A stretch of 64,000 nucleotides of DNA from Gammaproteobacteria bacterium (lineage in GTDB: Bacteria > Pseudomonadota > Gammaproteobacteria > S012-40): the NCBI GenBank assembly GCA_029881255.1, contig JAOUMY010000003.1:120732-184731 (forward strand). Reading direction: 5' to 3'. Shown here piece by piece: positions 44,303 through 53,389 of this stretch. The notes below the pieces were generated by a model. The model saw nothing but the letters and a program-made list of their open reading frames with translations. It had not been told where the DNA came from and ran no database searches. Made by a program: the position numbers and the translations under genes. The stretch's first letter is position 1, and each line of letters opens with the position of its first letter.

Positions 44303-44971
44303 TTAGAAAGGCCACATGGGACTGTTAAATAATCGCGCCAACCAACCCTGGGTATTGGCGTCGGCAATCACGCCGCTCGATCCGTAAATAATTTGCGCAT
44401 TCGCAACATTCGTCGACAACACCGTGTTGTCCGCTTTTATATCAGCCGGTCGAACAATACCGGAAAACTTTACGTGCTCCCCACCCTGGTTGAGCTGCAA
44501 ACGCTTTTCCCCTTGTACGATCAAATAGCCGTTGGGTAGCACTTCGGAAACAGTAACAGTTACCCGCCCATTAAGACTATTGCTCTGACTGGCATCACCT
44601 GCGCCGGCAAACGAATTACCCGATTCAAGTCCAGCGCTGAGCGGTCTGCCCAAAATAGACAGGGGATTGCCAAATACCGTTGGCGCCGCGATATCGACTG
44701 AGCTGTCTTTAGACGTACTGGTGCTCGACGATTTTTTTGCGTTGGTATTTTCCTGCAAAATTACCGTGATCGAATCACCGACTCGCTTGGCTGACATATC
44801 GGAAAACAAACTCATTCCATAGCCGGTTTGATAAATACTGCCGTTTTCCTGTGGTGGCGGAGACGCAACGACCGGTCTAATCGGCGCAAATTCAATATCA
44901 GCAGGTGGCGGCGGATTATGTGCGCATGCCATGCACAACAATACGGGTAAAAACACGAATCCTTGTTTCAT
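44303..44971 (-). CDS. flgH: Flagellar L-ring lipoprotein
   Basis: A 222-residue FlgH of the outer-membrane L-ring. The signal ends C-M-A-C near residue 16, a loose lipobox. [20 protein letters not shown] and the C-terminal [16 protein letters not shown] are family motifs. AGGTG precedes the ATG. It lies between flgG (11-base gap) and flgI. Confidence 0.93.
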   Translation of the reverse strand: MKQGFVFLPVLLCMACAHNPPPPADIEFAPIRPVVASPPPQENGSIYQTGYGMSLFSDMSAKRVGDSITVILQENTNAKKSSSTSTSKDSSVDIAAPTVFGNPLSILGRPLSAGLESGNSFAGAGDASQSNSLNGRVTVTVSEVLPNGYLIVQGEKRLQLNQGGEHVKFSGIVRPADIKADNTVLSTNVANAQIIYGSSGVIADANTQGWLARLFNSPMWPF

Positions 44972-44982
44972 CCATCACCTAC

Positions 44983-45768
44983 CTAGGTATTCTGATTAAG
45001 GTTGCGCAACATGCCATCGGTGGCGGCGACTGCCTTGGAATTCATTTCATAAGCACGTTGTGTTTCGATCATATTGACCAGTTCTTCAACGACATTAACA
45101 TTCGAGCTTTCCAAAGAGCCCTGTATCAGCGAACCAAATCCATCAAGACCAGGGGTACCGAGGATCGGCGCACCACTGGCAACAGTCTGGCGATAAAGAT
45201 TTTCACCGACAGGTTGCATACCGGCCGGATTAATAAAATCCGCCAACTGAATATTTCCCACTTGCACAGGTTCAACGTTGCCCGGAATTACCACACCGAC
45301 ATTTCCATCACCGGAGACACTGATACTCTGTGCATCTTCGGGAATAGTGATTTGTGGTTCTAATGGATAACCACCTGCAGTTACAAGACGTCCCTGCGCA
45401 TCGACGCGGAACGAACCGTCACGGGTATATCCAACCTGTCCATCGGGCATAAGAATCTGCAAAAAGCCTCGCCCCTGTATCGCCAGGTCAAACGAGTTTT
45501 CGGTGTGTATCAAGTTGCCCTGTGAATGCAGCTTTTCTGTCGCCACTGTTCGAACACCGCTACCGAGCATCAAACCTGAAGGCAAGATGGTATCTTCGCT
45601 GGTTTGTGCACCTGGCTGACGCAGATTTTGATAAATCAAATCCTGAAAGATTGCGCGTCCACGTTTAAAGCCAACGGTACTGACATTGGCGAGGTTATTC
45701 GAAATCACCGCCATGCGCATATTTTGCGCTTCCAGTCCTGTTTTTGATACCCAAAGTGCTCTGTCCAT
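44983..45768 (-). CDS. flgG: Flagellar distal rod protein
   Basis: A 261-residue FlgG, equal in length to enteric FlgG (260). The N-terminus [11 protein letters not shown] and [14 protein letters not shown], the G-R-G-F-L-Q-I centre and the C-terminal [18 protein letters not shown] are canonical. It builds the distal rod through the P- and L-rings. AGAGGT lies before the ATG. It follows flgF by 66 bases. Confidence 0.95.
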   Translation of the reverse strand: MDRALWVSKTGLEAQNMRMAVISNNLANVSTVGFKRGRAIFQDLIYQNLRQPGAQTSEDTILPSGLMLGSGVRTVATEKLHSQGNLIHTENSFDLAIQGRGFLQILMPDGQVGYTRDGSFRVDAQGRLVTAGGYPLEPQITIPEDAQSISVSGDGNVGVVIPGNVEPVQVGNIQLADFINPAGMQPVGENLYRQTVASGAPILGTPGLDGFGSLIQGSLESSNVNVVEELVNMIETQRAYEMNSKAVAATDGMLRNLNQNT

Positions 45769-45834
45769 CTCGTACCTCTATGCTCAAACGCATTAACGAC
45801 TATTCAGTGTCGCGATAAAATTTCAATTCACTCA

Positions 45835-46575
45835 CTAATTCATGCGCAGCAACATATCTGTCGCCTGCGCGGCTTCTTCCGCACTACTCATCACCTTGGT
45901 CTGCATTTCAAAATGTCGCGACAACTCGATCATTTTCACCATCGACTCAACCACGCTGACATTGCTGCGTTCCAGTGCGCCAGGCACGAGATTGACATTA
46001 GCATCGGCGTCAGCGGGTAAACCGTTTTTCTGGCGAAACAAGCCGTCTCTACCTTTTTCCATATCGGCGAAAGCAGGATTGACCAGCTTTATGCGATCGA
46101 CGACAACTAAGGCATCCGCGCCTTCGCCGATGGGCTGAATTGTGATACTGCCATCACGACCAATCGAAATGCCTTGGGCAGGAGGGATTACAATCGGCCC
46201 GCCGTTACCCATAACAGGATTGCCAACGCCATTCACCAACTGGCCTGTTGCCGACACGCGCAAATCGCCTGCACGCGTGTATGCTTCAGTTCCGTCTGCC
46301 GCTTCTATCGCAATCCAACCATTTTGTTCGATAGCAATATCCAGATCGCGACCGGTGTTCTCAATCGGTCCTGGTGTGAAATCAATTCCTGGCCGTTCTG
46401 TCATCGCATAAACGCGCGTCGGCAAACCCGGACCGAATACCGGCATACTGCGCGCCTGTTCCAGGTCCTGACGAAATCCCACCGTGCTCGCGTTAGCGAG
46501 ATTGTTGCTGTTGAGTCCCTGGGCCAGGAGAGTTTCCTTGGCCCCGGACATTCCGATATACAGCATGCGATCCAT
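45835..46575 (-). CDS. flgF: Flagellar proximal rod protein FlgF
   Basis: A 246-residue FlgF. M-L-Y-I-G-M-S-G-A-K-E and S-N-N-L-A-N-A-S-T-V-G-F-R-Q-D form the axial N-terminus; E-S-M-V-K-M-I-E-L-S-R-H-F-E-M-Q closes it. Length agrees with the family (251 in E. coli). AAGGTG precedes the ATG. It sits between flgE (30-base gap) and flgG, as in most flgBCDEFGHIJ operons. Confidence 0.94.
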   Translation of the reverse strand: MDRMLYIGMSGAKETLLAQGLNSNNLANASTVGFRQDLEQARSMPVFGPGLPTRVYAMTERPGIDFTPGPIENTGRDLDIAIEQNGWIAIEAADGTEAYTRAGDLRVSATGQLVNGVGNPVMGNGGPIVIPPAQGISIGRDGSITIQPIGEGADALVVVDRIKLVNPAFADMEKGRDGLFRQKNGLPADADANVNLVPGALERSNVSVVESMVKMIELSRHFEMQTKVMSSAEEAAQATDMLLRMN

Positions 46576-46605
46576 TGTTTATGTCACCTTATGTCAGACT
46601 GGGGA

Positions 46606-48009
46606 TTAACGGATATTCAACAAGGCCTGCGTCAACTGGTCCGCCGTACTGATAACCTGAGCATTGGCCTGATAGTTTCGTTGCGCCACGATCATGTTGA
46701 CCAGTTCGTCGGCGATTTCGACTGTCGATGACTCCAACGCACCTGATTGAATCAAACCAAGACTTGCGGTACCGGGTTGACCAAGCACCGTATCACCGGC
46801 GTCGAAAGATTCGACCCACAGTGAATCACCTTTTTGTCTCAGGCCTTGAGGGTTTGGAACGTTGGCCAGGCCAACCATGCCCAGAACTTCTTTATTACCG
46901 TTGGTATAGCGCGCGAACACCACGCCATTTTCTTCCACATCGAATCCGGTGAGTCGACCAGTGGTAAAACCATCCTGGTCTAGCGTGTTAACGGCGAAAT
47001 CACTTCCGTACTGCGTGGTAGGGCCCACATCCACAGACAACTGAATCGCTGCTGCACCGGTTTTCAATAAAGGTGCGTCGTAGTCGACTAACACCAGTTC
47101 ATCATTAGTGGTACTAATAGCGCCAGCCGCAGTACCGTCGTAATAACGCGTTTCCAATAAGGTTCCGTCGTTGTTAAACAGCAATACCGATGGACGATTT
47201 GAATCCGCTGCGGGTATTGCACCTGGCGCACCGGTATTCGTGGCATTTAGCGAGTTACCATCCATAAAGGTAAACATTTGCCACACATTGTTATACGTAC
47301 CTGCTGGGACGAGAGGAGCACCTGCATACTCATCTACTTTGCGGTAATACATTTGCAACTCATGTGGCGCACCCAGACTGTCGTAAACCGTCGTTGCGGT
47401 AACATGGTGATAAGTCGCTGGGTTAAGCCGATCAAAGACGGTACCAGGGGCAACATTACTAAAGTAGGTATCTGCAGCAGCGGTGTCTATCCGTATTGGC
47501 GTAACATCGGCATCGACATTCACATTCATATTGACTCTTGTAGACGCAACCGGAGCCCCAATCGTATTATCCAATTGCAGATCCTGAAGTGAACCGGTAT
47601 TGAACGTTACACTCGTACCCACCGATGCGGGTGGAAACACCTGCAGTGTCTGTCCTGTGCTATTTACCACAAAACCATCACGGTCCAGACCGAAGGTGCC
47701 ATTGCGTGACAAGTAACGACCTTTGTCATCTTTTAAAATGAAAAATCCCTGTCCAGTAATCGCGAGGTCGGTACTGTTGTCGGTATATTCGATATTGCCC
47801 TGACTGAAAATTTGTCGAATATTGGAGGTACGCACGCCGCTACCGTTGGTAACAGCAGTGATCCCACCATACGCCGATGCGTATACATCAACAAATTCCG
47901 CACGAGAATGTTTAAAACCCGTGGTACTGGAGTTGGCAATATTATTACCCGTGACTTTTAAATCTGCTGAAGCTGAGTGCAGACCACTTAACGCGATACG
48001 AAATGGCAT
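46606..48009 (-). CDS. flgE: Flagellar hook protein
   Basis: A 467-residue hook protein. The start A-L-S-G-L-H-S-A-S-A-D-L and N-S-S-T-T-G-F-K-H-S-R-A-E-F, G-Q-G-F-F-I-L in the centre, and the end E-L-V-N-M-I-V-A-Q-R-N-Y-Q-A-N-A are diagnostic. It is ~65 residues longer than enteric FlgE, in the exposed D2 region. A strong AAGGAGG lies just before the ATG. It follows flgD by 33 bases. Confidence 0.95.
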   Translation of the reverse strand: MPFRIALSGLHSASADLKVTGNNIANSSTTGFKHSRAEFVDVYASAYGGITAVTNGSGVRTSNIRQIFSQGNIEYTDNSTDLAITGQGFFILKDDKGRYLSRNGTFGLDRDGFVVNSTGQTLQVFPPASVGTSVTFNTGSLQDLQLDNTIGAPVASTRVNMNVNVDADVTPIRIDTAAADTYFSNVAPGTVFDRLNPATYHHVTATTVYDSLGAPHELQMYYRKVDEYAGAPLVPAGTYNNVWQMFTFMDGNSLNATNTGAPGAIPAADSNRPSVLLFNNDGTLLETRYYDGTAAGAISTTNDELVLVDYDAPLLKTGAAAIQLSVDVGPTTQYGSDFAVNTLDQDGFTTGRLTGFDVEENGVVFARYTNGNKEVLGMVGLANVPNPQGLRQKGDSLWVESFDAGDTVLGQPGTASLGLIQSGALESSTVEIADELVNMIVAQRNYQANAQVISTADQLTQALLNIR

Positions 48010-48042
48010 AAGAGCCTCCTTCTTACGATTACCGCAAAACTG

Positions 48043-48732
48043 TTACAAAATTTCTTTCACTTGATCCATCGTCATGCTGCCAAGACCGGCAACATTTAGT
48101 TTCATCCCTTCGCCATTGCGCCCAAGCGTAACGCTATCAACTGGCGCAACAAAATTTGTCGTAAAAGCTTCTTGTTTACCCGCAATATTTCCTGTGGCTG
48201 TAATGGTGTAATCGCCAGACGGCATATCTTGCCCTTGATCGTCTTTACCATCCCATGCAAAACGCGCCAAACCTTCGGGTTCACTGCCCAACGATATGTT
48301 GCGTATCGGAACACCCATATTGTTGCGAATTTGCACTTGAATATCTGTTGCTGTTTCTGGCAATTCAACTCCACCAAAAAATCGCTCACCTTCACCTTGC
48401 GGTAGAAAGCCTTTATCCGCAGGAACCATCACAAAACGTCCAACCAAGCTAGACGCCTGTAGTGCCTGATTTGAAACCATGGACTCATTCAGTTTATCTA
48501 TGGACTGCTGCATTTCCTGCAAACCTGAGACGGTACTGAACTGCGCCATTTGCCCGAGGAATTCGCCGTTATCCTGTGGCTTCATCGGATCCTGACTCTG
48601 CACCTGCGCAATCAGAATTTTTAAGAATTCTTCCTGACCAAGCGTGTCGCGCTTCTCGGCTTCCTTGACCTGTTTTTTACCTATCCCTAGTTGATCAATC
48701 AGAGGATTCGGTTTTGAGATGTCGTTACTCAT
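48043..48732 (-). CDS. flgD: Flagellar hook assembly scaffold protein
   Basis: A 229-residue FlgD, the hook cap. The N-terminal F-L-K-I-L-I-A-Q-V-Q-S-Q-D-P-M-K-P (residues ~35-51) and the following F-L-G-Q-M-A-Q-F-S-T-V-S-G-L are the conserved export and capping region. The C-terminal half has F-A-W-D-G-K-D-D-Q-G, typical of the FlgD Ig-like domain. It lies between flgC and flgE. Confidence 0.94.
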   Translation of the reverse strand: MSNDISKPNPLIDQLGIGKKQVKEAEKRDTLGQEEFLKILIAQVQSQDPMKPQDNGEFLGQMAQFSTVSGLQEMQQSIDKLNESMVSNQALQASSLVGRFVMVPADKGFLPQGEGERFFGGVELPETATDIQVQIRNNMGVPIRNISLGSEPEGLARFAWDGKDDQGQDMPSGDYTITATGNIAGKQEAFTTNFVAPVDSVTLGRNGEGMKLNVAGLGSMTMDQVKEIL

Positions 48733-48761
48733 AGCGTCTTACTCCGCGTACTCACCGGAAA

Positions 48762-49175
48762 CTATTGTCCCAGTCTCAGTGTTGCCATCAACAACTGCTT
48801 TGATGTGTTCATAATCTCCACGTTACTCTGATAAGAACGGGAAGCCGAAATCATGTTTGCCATCTCTTCCACCACATTCACGTTGGGTAAAAAGATATAG
48901 CCTTCTTCATTTGCTAACGGGTGCTGAGGTTCATAACGCATACGTAACTCAGCCTTGCTTTCAATTATCCCTTTAACGCGCACGCCGACAAGGGAACCAT
49001 CTTCACGCGCTTCGTTTAATGCTGCCGCAAAAACCGGATGCCGCGCACGATAAGTCTGTTCAGTACTGCTACTCACAGATTCCGCATTGGCGAGATTACT
49101 TGAGGTCACATTTAAGCGAACCATTTGCGCACTCATCGCCGAACCGGAAACATCAAAAATGCCTAACAGCGACAT
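48762..49175 (-). CDS. flgC: Flagellar proximal rod protein FlgC
   Basis: A 137-residue FlgC. I-F-D-V-S-G-S-A-M-S-A-Q and S-S-N-L-A-N-A-E-S form the N-terminus. P-N-V-N-V-V-E-E-M-A-N-M-I-S-A-S-R-S-Y, near the C-terminus, is the family signature. GGGAGGTG precedes the ATG, and its start overlaps the flgB stop in a TAATG arrangement, so the two are translationally coupled. Confidence 0.95.
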   Translation of the reverse strand: MSLLGIFDVSGSAMSAQMVRLNVTSSNLANAESVSSSTEQTYRARHPVFAAALNEAREDGSLVGVRVKGIIESKAELRMRYEPQHPLANEEGYIFLPNVNVVEEMANMISASRSYQSNVEIMNTSKQLLMATLRLGQ

Positions 49176-49579
49176 TATTCACCTCCCTTGATGGCCTTGA
49201 TCAGGCCCTGAAACTTTCCTGTCAAGAATTGCAGACTGGCCTGATACTGCACACTGTTCTGTGCAAACTCAGCCTTCTCTACCTGTTGGTCGACGGTATT
49301 ACCGTCGAGTGATGCATGGAACGGCACGCGGTAAAGTTCTTCCGCATCGGCAGCTGTAGCACCGTTAGGCTGGATGTGGCCTGCATGCGTCATCGTGAGT
49401 TGTTCGCCTTTGTTCATGCCAGCCATGCCCTGGAGCACAGACTGAAAATCAATATCCTTGGCCTTGTAGTTAGGCGTGTCCGCATTGGCTATATTGGACG
49501 ATATCAGGGCATGACGGCGCGTGCGTATGTATAACGCCTGCTCGTGTATCCCCATTGCCTTGTCCAGATCGAAACGCAC
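49175..49579 (-). CDS. flgB: Flagellar proximal rod protein FlgB
   Basis: A 134-residue FlgB. The start is taken at GTG 49579, with AGGAG seven bases upstream, giving the family-like N-terminus (F-D-L-D-K-A-M-G-I-H-E-Q-A-L). A longer frame to 49627 would run into the promoter. S-S-N-I-A-N-A-D-T-P-N-Y-K-A is diagnostic and Y-Q-A-S-L-Q-F-L-T-G-K-F closes the protein. First gene of the leftward flgBCDEFGHI unit. Confidence 0.94.
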   Translation of the reverse strand: MRFDLDKAMGIHEQALYIRTRRHALISSNIANADTPNYKAKDIDFQSVLQGMAGMNKGEQLTMTHAGHIQPNGATAADAEELYRVPFHASLDGNTVDQQVEKAEFAQNSVQYQASLQFLTGKFQGLIKAIKGGE

Positions 49580-49615
49580 GGTATTACTCCTGCCTGTTAT
49601 TCCTGCAGGGAAAAC

Positions 49616-49631
49616 AGCAATCCACATGCCA
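49616..49631 (-). promoter_or_regulatory. Candidate sigma-54 promoter for the flgB operon
   Basis: On the minus strand TGGCATG-TGGA-TTGCT, one mismatch from TGGCACG-N4-TTGCW, ~37 bases before the flgB GTG start. Confidence 0.75.
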
Positions 49632-49730
49632 TTTCTTAAATCAAAGGGATTTCATAGAGTTACGAAAAGCAGACTGGTTCCAGGGAGAGGCAAAGCGGCA
49701 AACCCCTACCGCTCAAATTCGCCATAGAGG

Positions 49731-50585
49731 CTATATGGAGGAAGCCTGTGAGTTACGACGATAGATGACGCCGTTACCGACGCGCTCCATCGAATAGGCC
49801 TCGGTATAACGATTTGGTGCCTCGGAACTACCCAAAATAAGATAACCGTCAGGCTGCAAAATCTGACTCATGCGGTTGAGAATATCTGACTTCAATTCTG
49901 TAGAAAAATAGATCAACACATTGCGGCAAAAGATGACATCAAAACGGCCTAAGAGTGTATAGGAACCTTTCAGATTGAGTGGACGAAAATCCACACGCTT
50001 TCTGATCTCGGGTCGTATCTCCCACAGATTACCGCTCTTGATAAAGAAACGCTTTTTGCGTTCTTCCGATAAACCTCGGGCCATGGCGCTATCGTCGTAA
50101 CACCCTGCGCGGGAATACGCCAACATAGTCGGCGAGATATCCGTGGCAATAATCTCGATACCACCGGAAAACGTACCAGGATTCGCCAGCAAAAACTCCT
50201 GAACGATGATGCCGATAGAGTATGGTTCCTGGCCAGAAGAACATGCGGAGGACCAGATCTTGACTGGACGATCGCGTATTTTGGAAAGCGCCGGCAGAAT
50301 ATTCTGTTTGAGCACTTCGTAAGGATAACTATCTCGAAACCAGTTGGTTTCGTTCGTAGTCATCGCGTCGACAACTTTGTCTCTGAGCCCTGTGAGTATG
50401 CCGTCCGATTGCTTCAGCTTTTCCAGCAGTTCACCAAAACCACCAAGCTTATGCTCTTCCAACAGTCTATTGAGGCGACTACTCACCAGGTATTGCTTGC
50501 CATCCCCTAGCAATATCCCTGAGGCGTCTTCCAGAAAACTCCGAAAGGTGTCGTATTGTTCCTTAGTAATAACCTGGTTAGTCAA
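49731..50585 (-). CDS. cheR: Chemotaxis protein methyltransferase CheR
   Basis: A 284-residue CheR, which methylates glutamates of chemoreceptors using SAM. The N-terminal helical domain (residues ~1-75) precedes T-T-N-E-T-N-W-F-R-D, the invariant substrate loop. W-S-S-A-C-S-S-G-Q-E-P-Y-S near residue 109 is the SAM motif. F-D-V-I-F-C-R-N-V-L-I-Y-F is the catalytic-face strand. The start is TTG at 50585 preceded by GGTGG; the next Met is too far in. It follows cheV by 43 bases and the two are probably one unit from the sigma-28-like promoter at 51614. Confidence 0.93.
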   Translation of the reverse strand: MTNQVITKEQYDTFRSFLEDASGILLGDGKQYLVSSRLNRLLEEHKLGGFGELLEKLKQSDGILTGLRDKVVDAMTTNETNWFRDSYPYEVLKQNILPALSKIRDRPVKIWSSACSSGQEPYSIGIIVQEFLLANPGTFSGGIEIIATDISPTMLAYSRAGCYDDSAMARGLSEERKKRFFIKSGNLWEIRPEIRKRVDFRPLNLKGSYTLLGRFDVIFCRNVLIYFSTELKSDILNRMSQILQPDGYLILGSSEAPNRYTEAYSMERVGNGVIYRRNSQASSI

Positions 50586-50628
50586 TGGGATCCCACCGCG
50601 TTAATGTCCTTGCAGTCTACACTACCAT

Positions 50629-51576
50629 TTAACTTTTCTGGTAGTTTTCATACCACTCCTGAATACTACGCTCAACTAATCCACCAAGTTGGTCACTATC
50701 GAATTTGGATAGAAAATCATCCGCTTCAACGCGTTCAAGCAAGCTGGAATCAAACACTCCGCTAAGCGATGTATGTAGTAAAACTTTGAGATGACGCAAG
50801 GCTGCGTCATTTCGAATTTCGGATGTCAGGGTATAACCATCCATCTCAGGCATTTCCACATCAGAAATTACCAGTGCCAACGTCCTCAGTTTCTCTGGAT
50901 CGTTGTCGCGCCAGGTTTGCAGTTGGTCGAGTGCCTTGCGTCCATCTTCACAGGTAGTGATATCAACGCCAACTCTGCCCAGAGTTCGCTTGATCTGATT
51001 CCGAGCTACGGAAGAATCATCCGCAATCAACACATGACAGAGTTTTTTAACATCGTTACCAACAATGTTGCCACTCTCACTTTTATCTCCAATACCAATG
51101 CTGCCGCCGGTTACTTCGTAAAGTACTTTTTCCACATCGAGAATTTCGACCAATTCTTTGTCTACCTCGGCAACCGCCGTTAAATAGTGATTATTGCCTG
51201 TGGCTTTGGAAAGTGGACGGACATCCTCCCAGTGCAGATTCACGATGTGCTCCACGCCGGATACCAGAAAACCCTGAACATTACGATTGAACTCAGTAAT
51301 GATCACAGAACAATTCTCAATGTTTTCCAACGGTGGCAAACCTATGGCTTGCTGCAGATCGATAACCAGAAACGTGCTACCACGTAGCTTGGTCATACCT
51401 CTTACCGCGCCACTCGCATGTGGTACGCGGGTCAAGGGAGGACAGGTAATGACTTCGCGTATCTTAAATACGTTTATTCCGAACTTCTGTTTGTTATGCA
51501 GGTAGAACAGCAGTAATTCGAGACGATTCTGCCCCACCAGATTTGTACGTTGATCTACACCTTTTAGAACTGACAT
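50629..51576 (-). CDS. cheV: Chemotaxis coupling protein CheV
   Basis: A 315-residue CheV: CheW-like domain (residues ~15-165, with L-L-L-F-Y-L ... F-G-I-N-V-F-K-I-R-E) and response-regulator domain (~180-305). The receiver has the phosphate-accepting Asp in V-I-S-D-V-E-M-P-E-M-D-G and the acidic H-V-L-I-A-D-D-S-S. The start at 51576 follows AAGG; the longer frame would cover the promoter. It couples receptors to CheA and can act as a phosphate sink. Confidence 0.94.
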   Translation of the reverse strand: MSVLKGVDQRTNLVGQNRLELLLFYLHNKQKFGINVFKIREVITCPPLTRVPHASGAVRGMTKLRGSTFLVIDLQQAIGLPPLENIENCSVIITEFNRNVQGFLVSGVEHIVNLHWEDVRPLSKATGNNHYLTAVAEVDKELVEILDVEKVLYEVTGGSIGIGDKSESGNIVGNDVKKLCHVLIADDSSVARNQIKRTLGRVGVDITTCEDGRKALDQLQTWRDNDPEKLRTLALVISDVEMPEMDGYTLTSEIRNDAALRHLKVLLHTSLSGVFDSSLLERVEADDFLSKFDSDQLGGLVERSIQEWYENYQKS

Positions 51577-51613
51577 CTGATACCTTAAAAACGCTATATC
51601 GCCGATCTTTCCA

Positions 51614-51640
51614 ATATCGGCGGATATCGAATGATTCTTA
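51614..51640 (-). promoter_or_regulatory. Candidate sigma-28 promoter for cheV-cheR
   Basis: On the minus strand TAAGAATC, 11 bases, GCCGATAT, close to TAAAGTTT-N11-GCCGATAA. The -10 is one arm of a palindrome (CGCCGAT at 51600-51606 with ATCGGCG at 51616-51622) that lies between cheV and flgA. Confidence 0.7.
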
Positions 51641-51669
51641 AAGGTATATAGGTATCGAATGGTCATTCC

Positions 51670-51685
51670 GGGCATGTGGCTTGCA
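51670..51685 (+). promoter_or_regulatory. Candidate sigma-54 promoter for flgA
   Basis: GGGCATG-TGGC-TTGCA, two mismatches from TGGCACG-N4-TTGCW with GG and GC doublets intact, 31 bases before the chosen flgA start. Confidence 0.65.
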
Positions 51686-51715
51686 AAAATCCCTCATAAA
51701 CAAGGCGATCCTGTA

Positions 51716-52417
51716 ATGTTCAAGTTCCTACGCACACCTCTGCCACTTATCATTTGCTGTATCCATCTCCCGGCCCAGGGTGCCGTGCAGGATCTTGATG
51801 CCGTTCAAACGCAGGTAAAACAGTTCATTGCCGCCTCAATCACACAAAAGCCTGGAGTTAGAACAAAGATCGAAGTAAACGCCCTGGACCCGCGTCTACG
51901 TCTCAAACCCTGTGGACAAGCCCTGGCAATTACGCAGCAGAACGCATCACAGACGGGTAGCAGGCGCACACTTCAGGTCAGTTGTCCGGACAAAACCGGC
52001 TGGACTATCTATGTTCCTGTTTCAATAAGTCAATTTGGCAGCGTCATGGCAACTCGTAGCCACCTGCGGCGCAATACAGCCGTCTCAGCAAACGATATTG
52101 TTGCCATTGACATGCCATTAGATGGATTGACGAGTGGATATTTCATGCAGGCTCAAGATGTTATCGGTATGTTTACCCGACGTAACCTGCGCAGTGGCAT
52201 GGTGCTTGCCCCTAAGCATTTGAGGCCACCGCATATCGTCCGTAAGGGAGAGAGCGTCACCATACAGGCGATAGTGAGTGGGGTGGAAGTCAAAATGAAC
52301 GGCACGGCGATGACAGACGGCGCCAGAGGTGAGGTGATAGACATCATCAACAACTCCTCGAAGCGCGCAATTGAAGCAGAAGTCATTCGTCCCGGCGTAG
52401 TTCAGGTGCGACTGTGA
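51716..52417 (+). CDS. flgA: Flagellar P-ring assembly chaperone FlgA
   Basis: A 233-residue periplasmic chaperone. The start at 51716 gives a signal peptide (F-K-F-L-R-T-P-L-P-L-I-I-C-C, cleavage near Q-G-A) and lies after the sigma-54-like site. Residues ~50-110 (D-P-R-L-R-L-K-P-C) and the SAF-type C-terminal domain (V-R-K-G-E-S-V-T-I-Q-A, G-E-V-I-D-I-I-N, R-P-G-V-V-Q-V) are typical. It helps FlgI assemble the P-ring. It is divergent from cheV. Confidence 0.93.
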   Translation: MFKFLRTPLPLIICCIHLPAQGAVQDLDAVQTQVKQFIAASITQKPGVRTKIEVNALDPRLRLKPCGQALAITQQNASQTGSRRTLQVSCPDKTGWTIYVPVSISQFGSVMATRSHLRRNTAVSANDIVAIDMPLDGLTSGYFMQAQDVIGMFTRRNLRSGMVLAPKHLRPPHIVRKGESVTIQAIVSGVEVKMNGTAMTDGARGEVIDIINNSSKRAIEAEVIRPGVVQVRL

Positions 52418-52491
52418 GGGTCTGGCAAGGGATTTTTTTAATTGGTCCAAGCCAGGTCTTAAGCTATTGATTAAAAAAAATGAAAAAAAGC

Positions 52492-52518
52492 TAAAGTTTT
52501 TCTGCGAAGTGTCGACTA
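52492..52518 (+). promoter_or_regulatory. Candidate sigma-28 promoter for flgM
   Basis: A perfect -35 TAAAGTTT, 11 bases, then GTCGACTA, against the FliA consensus TAAAGTTT-N11-GCCGATAA. It is ~50 bases before the flgM start, giving the expected feedback control of the anti-sigma factor. Confidence 0.75.
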
Positions 52519-52567
52519 TCGACTATAGAGACACCTGTTTTAGAGAAATTTTCTGGAGGATATAGAA

Positions 52568-52897
52568 ATGGCCATTGAAATTACCGGTTCGGGACACAAC
52601 CCCGGCACCATTATCAGCGAAAGTCAGCGCCAACAAGGCGTTCAATCCGCGACCCAGGCCCAGCCTGCACCTGTGGCGGCAACGCCCGTACAGGAAGGAG
52701 ACACGGTTAATTTGACCAGTACCGCGTCTCAATTACGCGCACTGGAGCAACAACTCAGCACACAGCCCGTGATCGACACTCAACGTGTTGCTGCAATCCG
52801 TAACGATATTCAAACAGGCCAGTACCAGATTAATCCTGCTCGCGTCGCCGACAAGATGATACAACTGGAAAGCCTGATCAATCAGCGATTGGGATAA
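52568..52897 (+). CDS. flgM: Anti-sigma-28 factor FlgM
   Basis: A 109-residue FlgM. The N-terminal ~50 residues are low-complexity (Ala/Gln/Pro-rich), as expected for an unfolded secreted protein. The C-terminal half carries V-N-L-T-S-T-A-S-Q-L-R-A-L and V-A-A-I-R-N-D-I-Q-T-G-Q-Y-Q-I-N-P, the sigma-28-binding helices. GGAGG precedes the ATG. It holds FliA inactive until hook completion. Three bases separate it from flgN. Confidence 0.93.
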   Translation: MAIEITGSGHNPGTIISESQRQQGVQSATQAQPAPVAATPVQEGDTVNLTSTASQLRALEQQLSTQPVIDTQRVAAIRNDIQTGQYQINPARVADKMIQLESLINQRLG

Positions 52898-52900
52898 TCT

Positions 52901-53389
52901 ATGAGCGCCGCCGCCCAGTCCGCGAAACAGTTGCTCGACGAGCAGATCAATATACTCACGCAGCTATCGCAACTCCTGCGAGTTGAGTACGATCTTCTGA
53001 GCACGCAAAAGCCGGATGATCTGCAATCCTACGGCGAGCAAAAGCAAAACATGGTCAACGATCTGGAAGTATTGAATCGTAGCTGGCAGGATTTTCTACG
53101 CGCACAGGGCTGCGAGTTCACCCTTGAGGGCATACGCAAGTGTCTGGTGCAAATGGATACCGGCGCTACTCTCGGTTTGGAATCTCTGTGGAAGACCTTG
53201 AGCACGCTATCCAAGGATTGTCAGCAACAGAATATGATCAACGGCGCGGTGATTGCCTTACGCCAACAGGTAACGCAACAAGCCATGGATATTTTACGCG
53301 GTCAAAGCATGGGTGGTTCGCTATACGATAACAAAGGCGGACATAAACCCGGTGATGGCAGTAGCGGTCATACCATCGCCAAGGCCTGA
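52901..53389 (+). CDS. flgN: Flagellar export chaperone FlgN
   Basis: A 162-residue helical protein matching FlgN, the chaperone of FlgK and FlgL. L-L-R-V-E-Y-D-L-L-S-T-Q-K-P-D-D-L and the later L-W-K-T-L-S-T-L-S-K-D-C-Q-Q-Q-N segment fit the family. The C-terminal ~35 residues are glycine- and histidine-rich. Position after flgM is decisive. Its last 22 bases overlap the convergent gene at 53368. Confidence 0.88.
   Translation: MSAAAQSAKQLLDEQINILTQLSQLLRVEYDLLSTQKPDDLQSYGEQKQNMVNDLEVLNRSWQDFLRAQGCEFTLEGIRKCLVQMDTGATLGLESLWKTLSTLSKDCQQQNMINGAVIALRQQVTQQAMDILRGQSMGGSLYDNKGGHKPGDGSSGHTIAKA

Noticed and set aside
51659-51715. Longer FlgA N-terminus
   Set aside because: It spans the sigma-54-like promoter and would bury the signal peptide.
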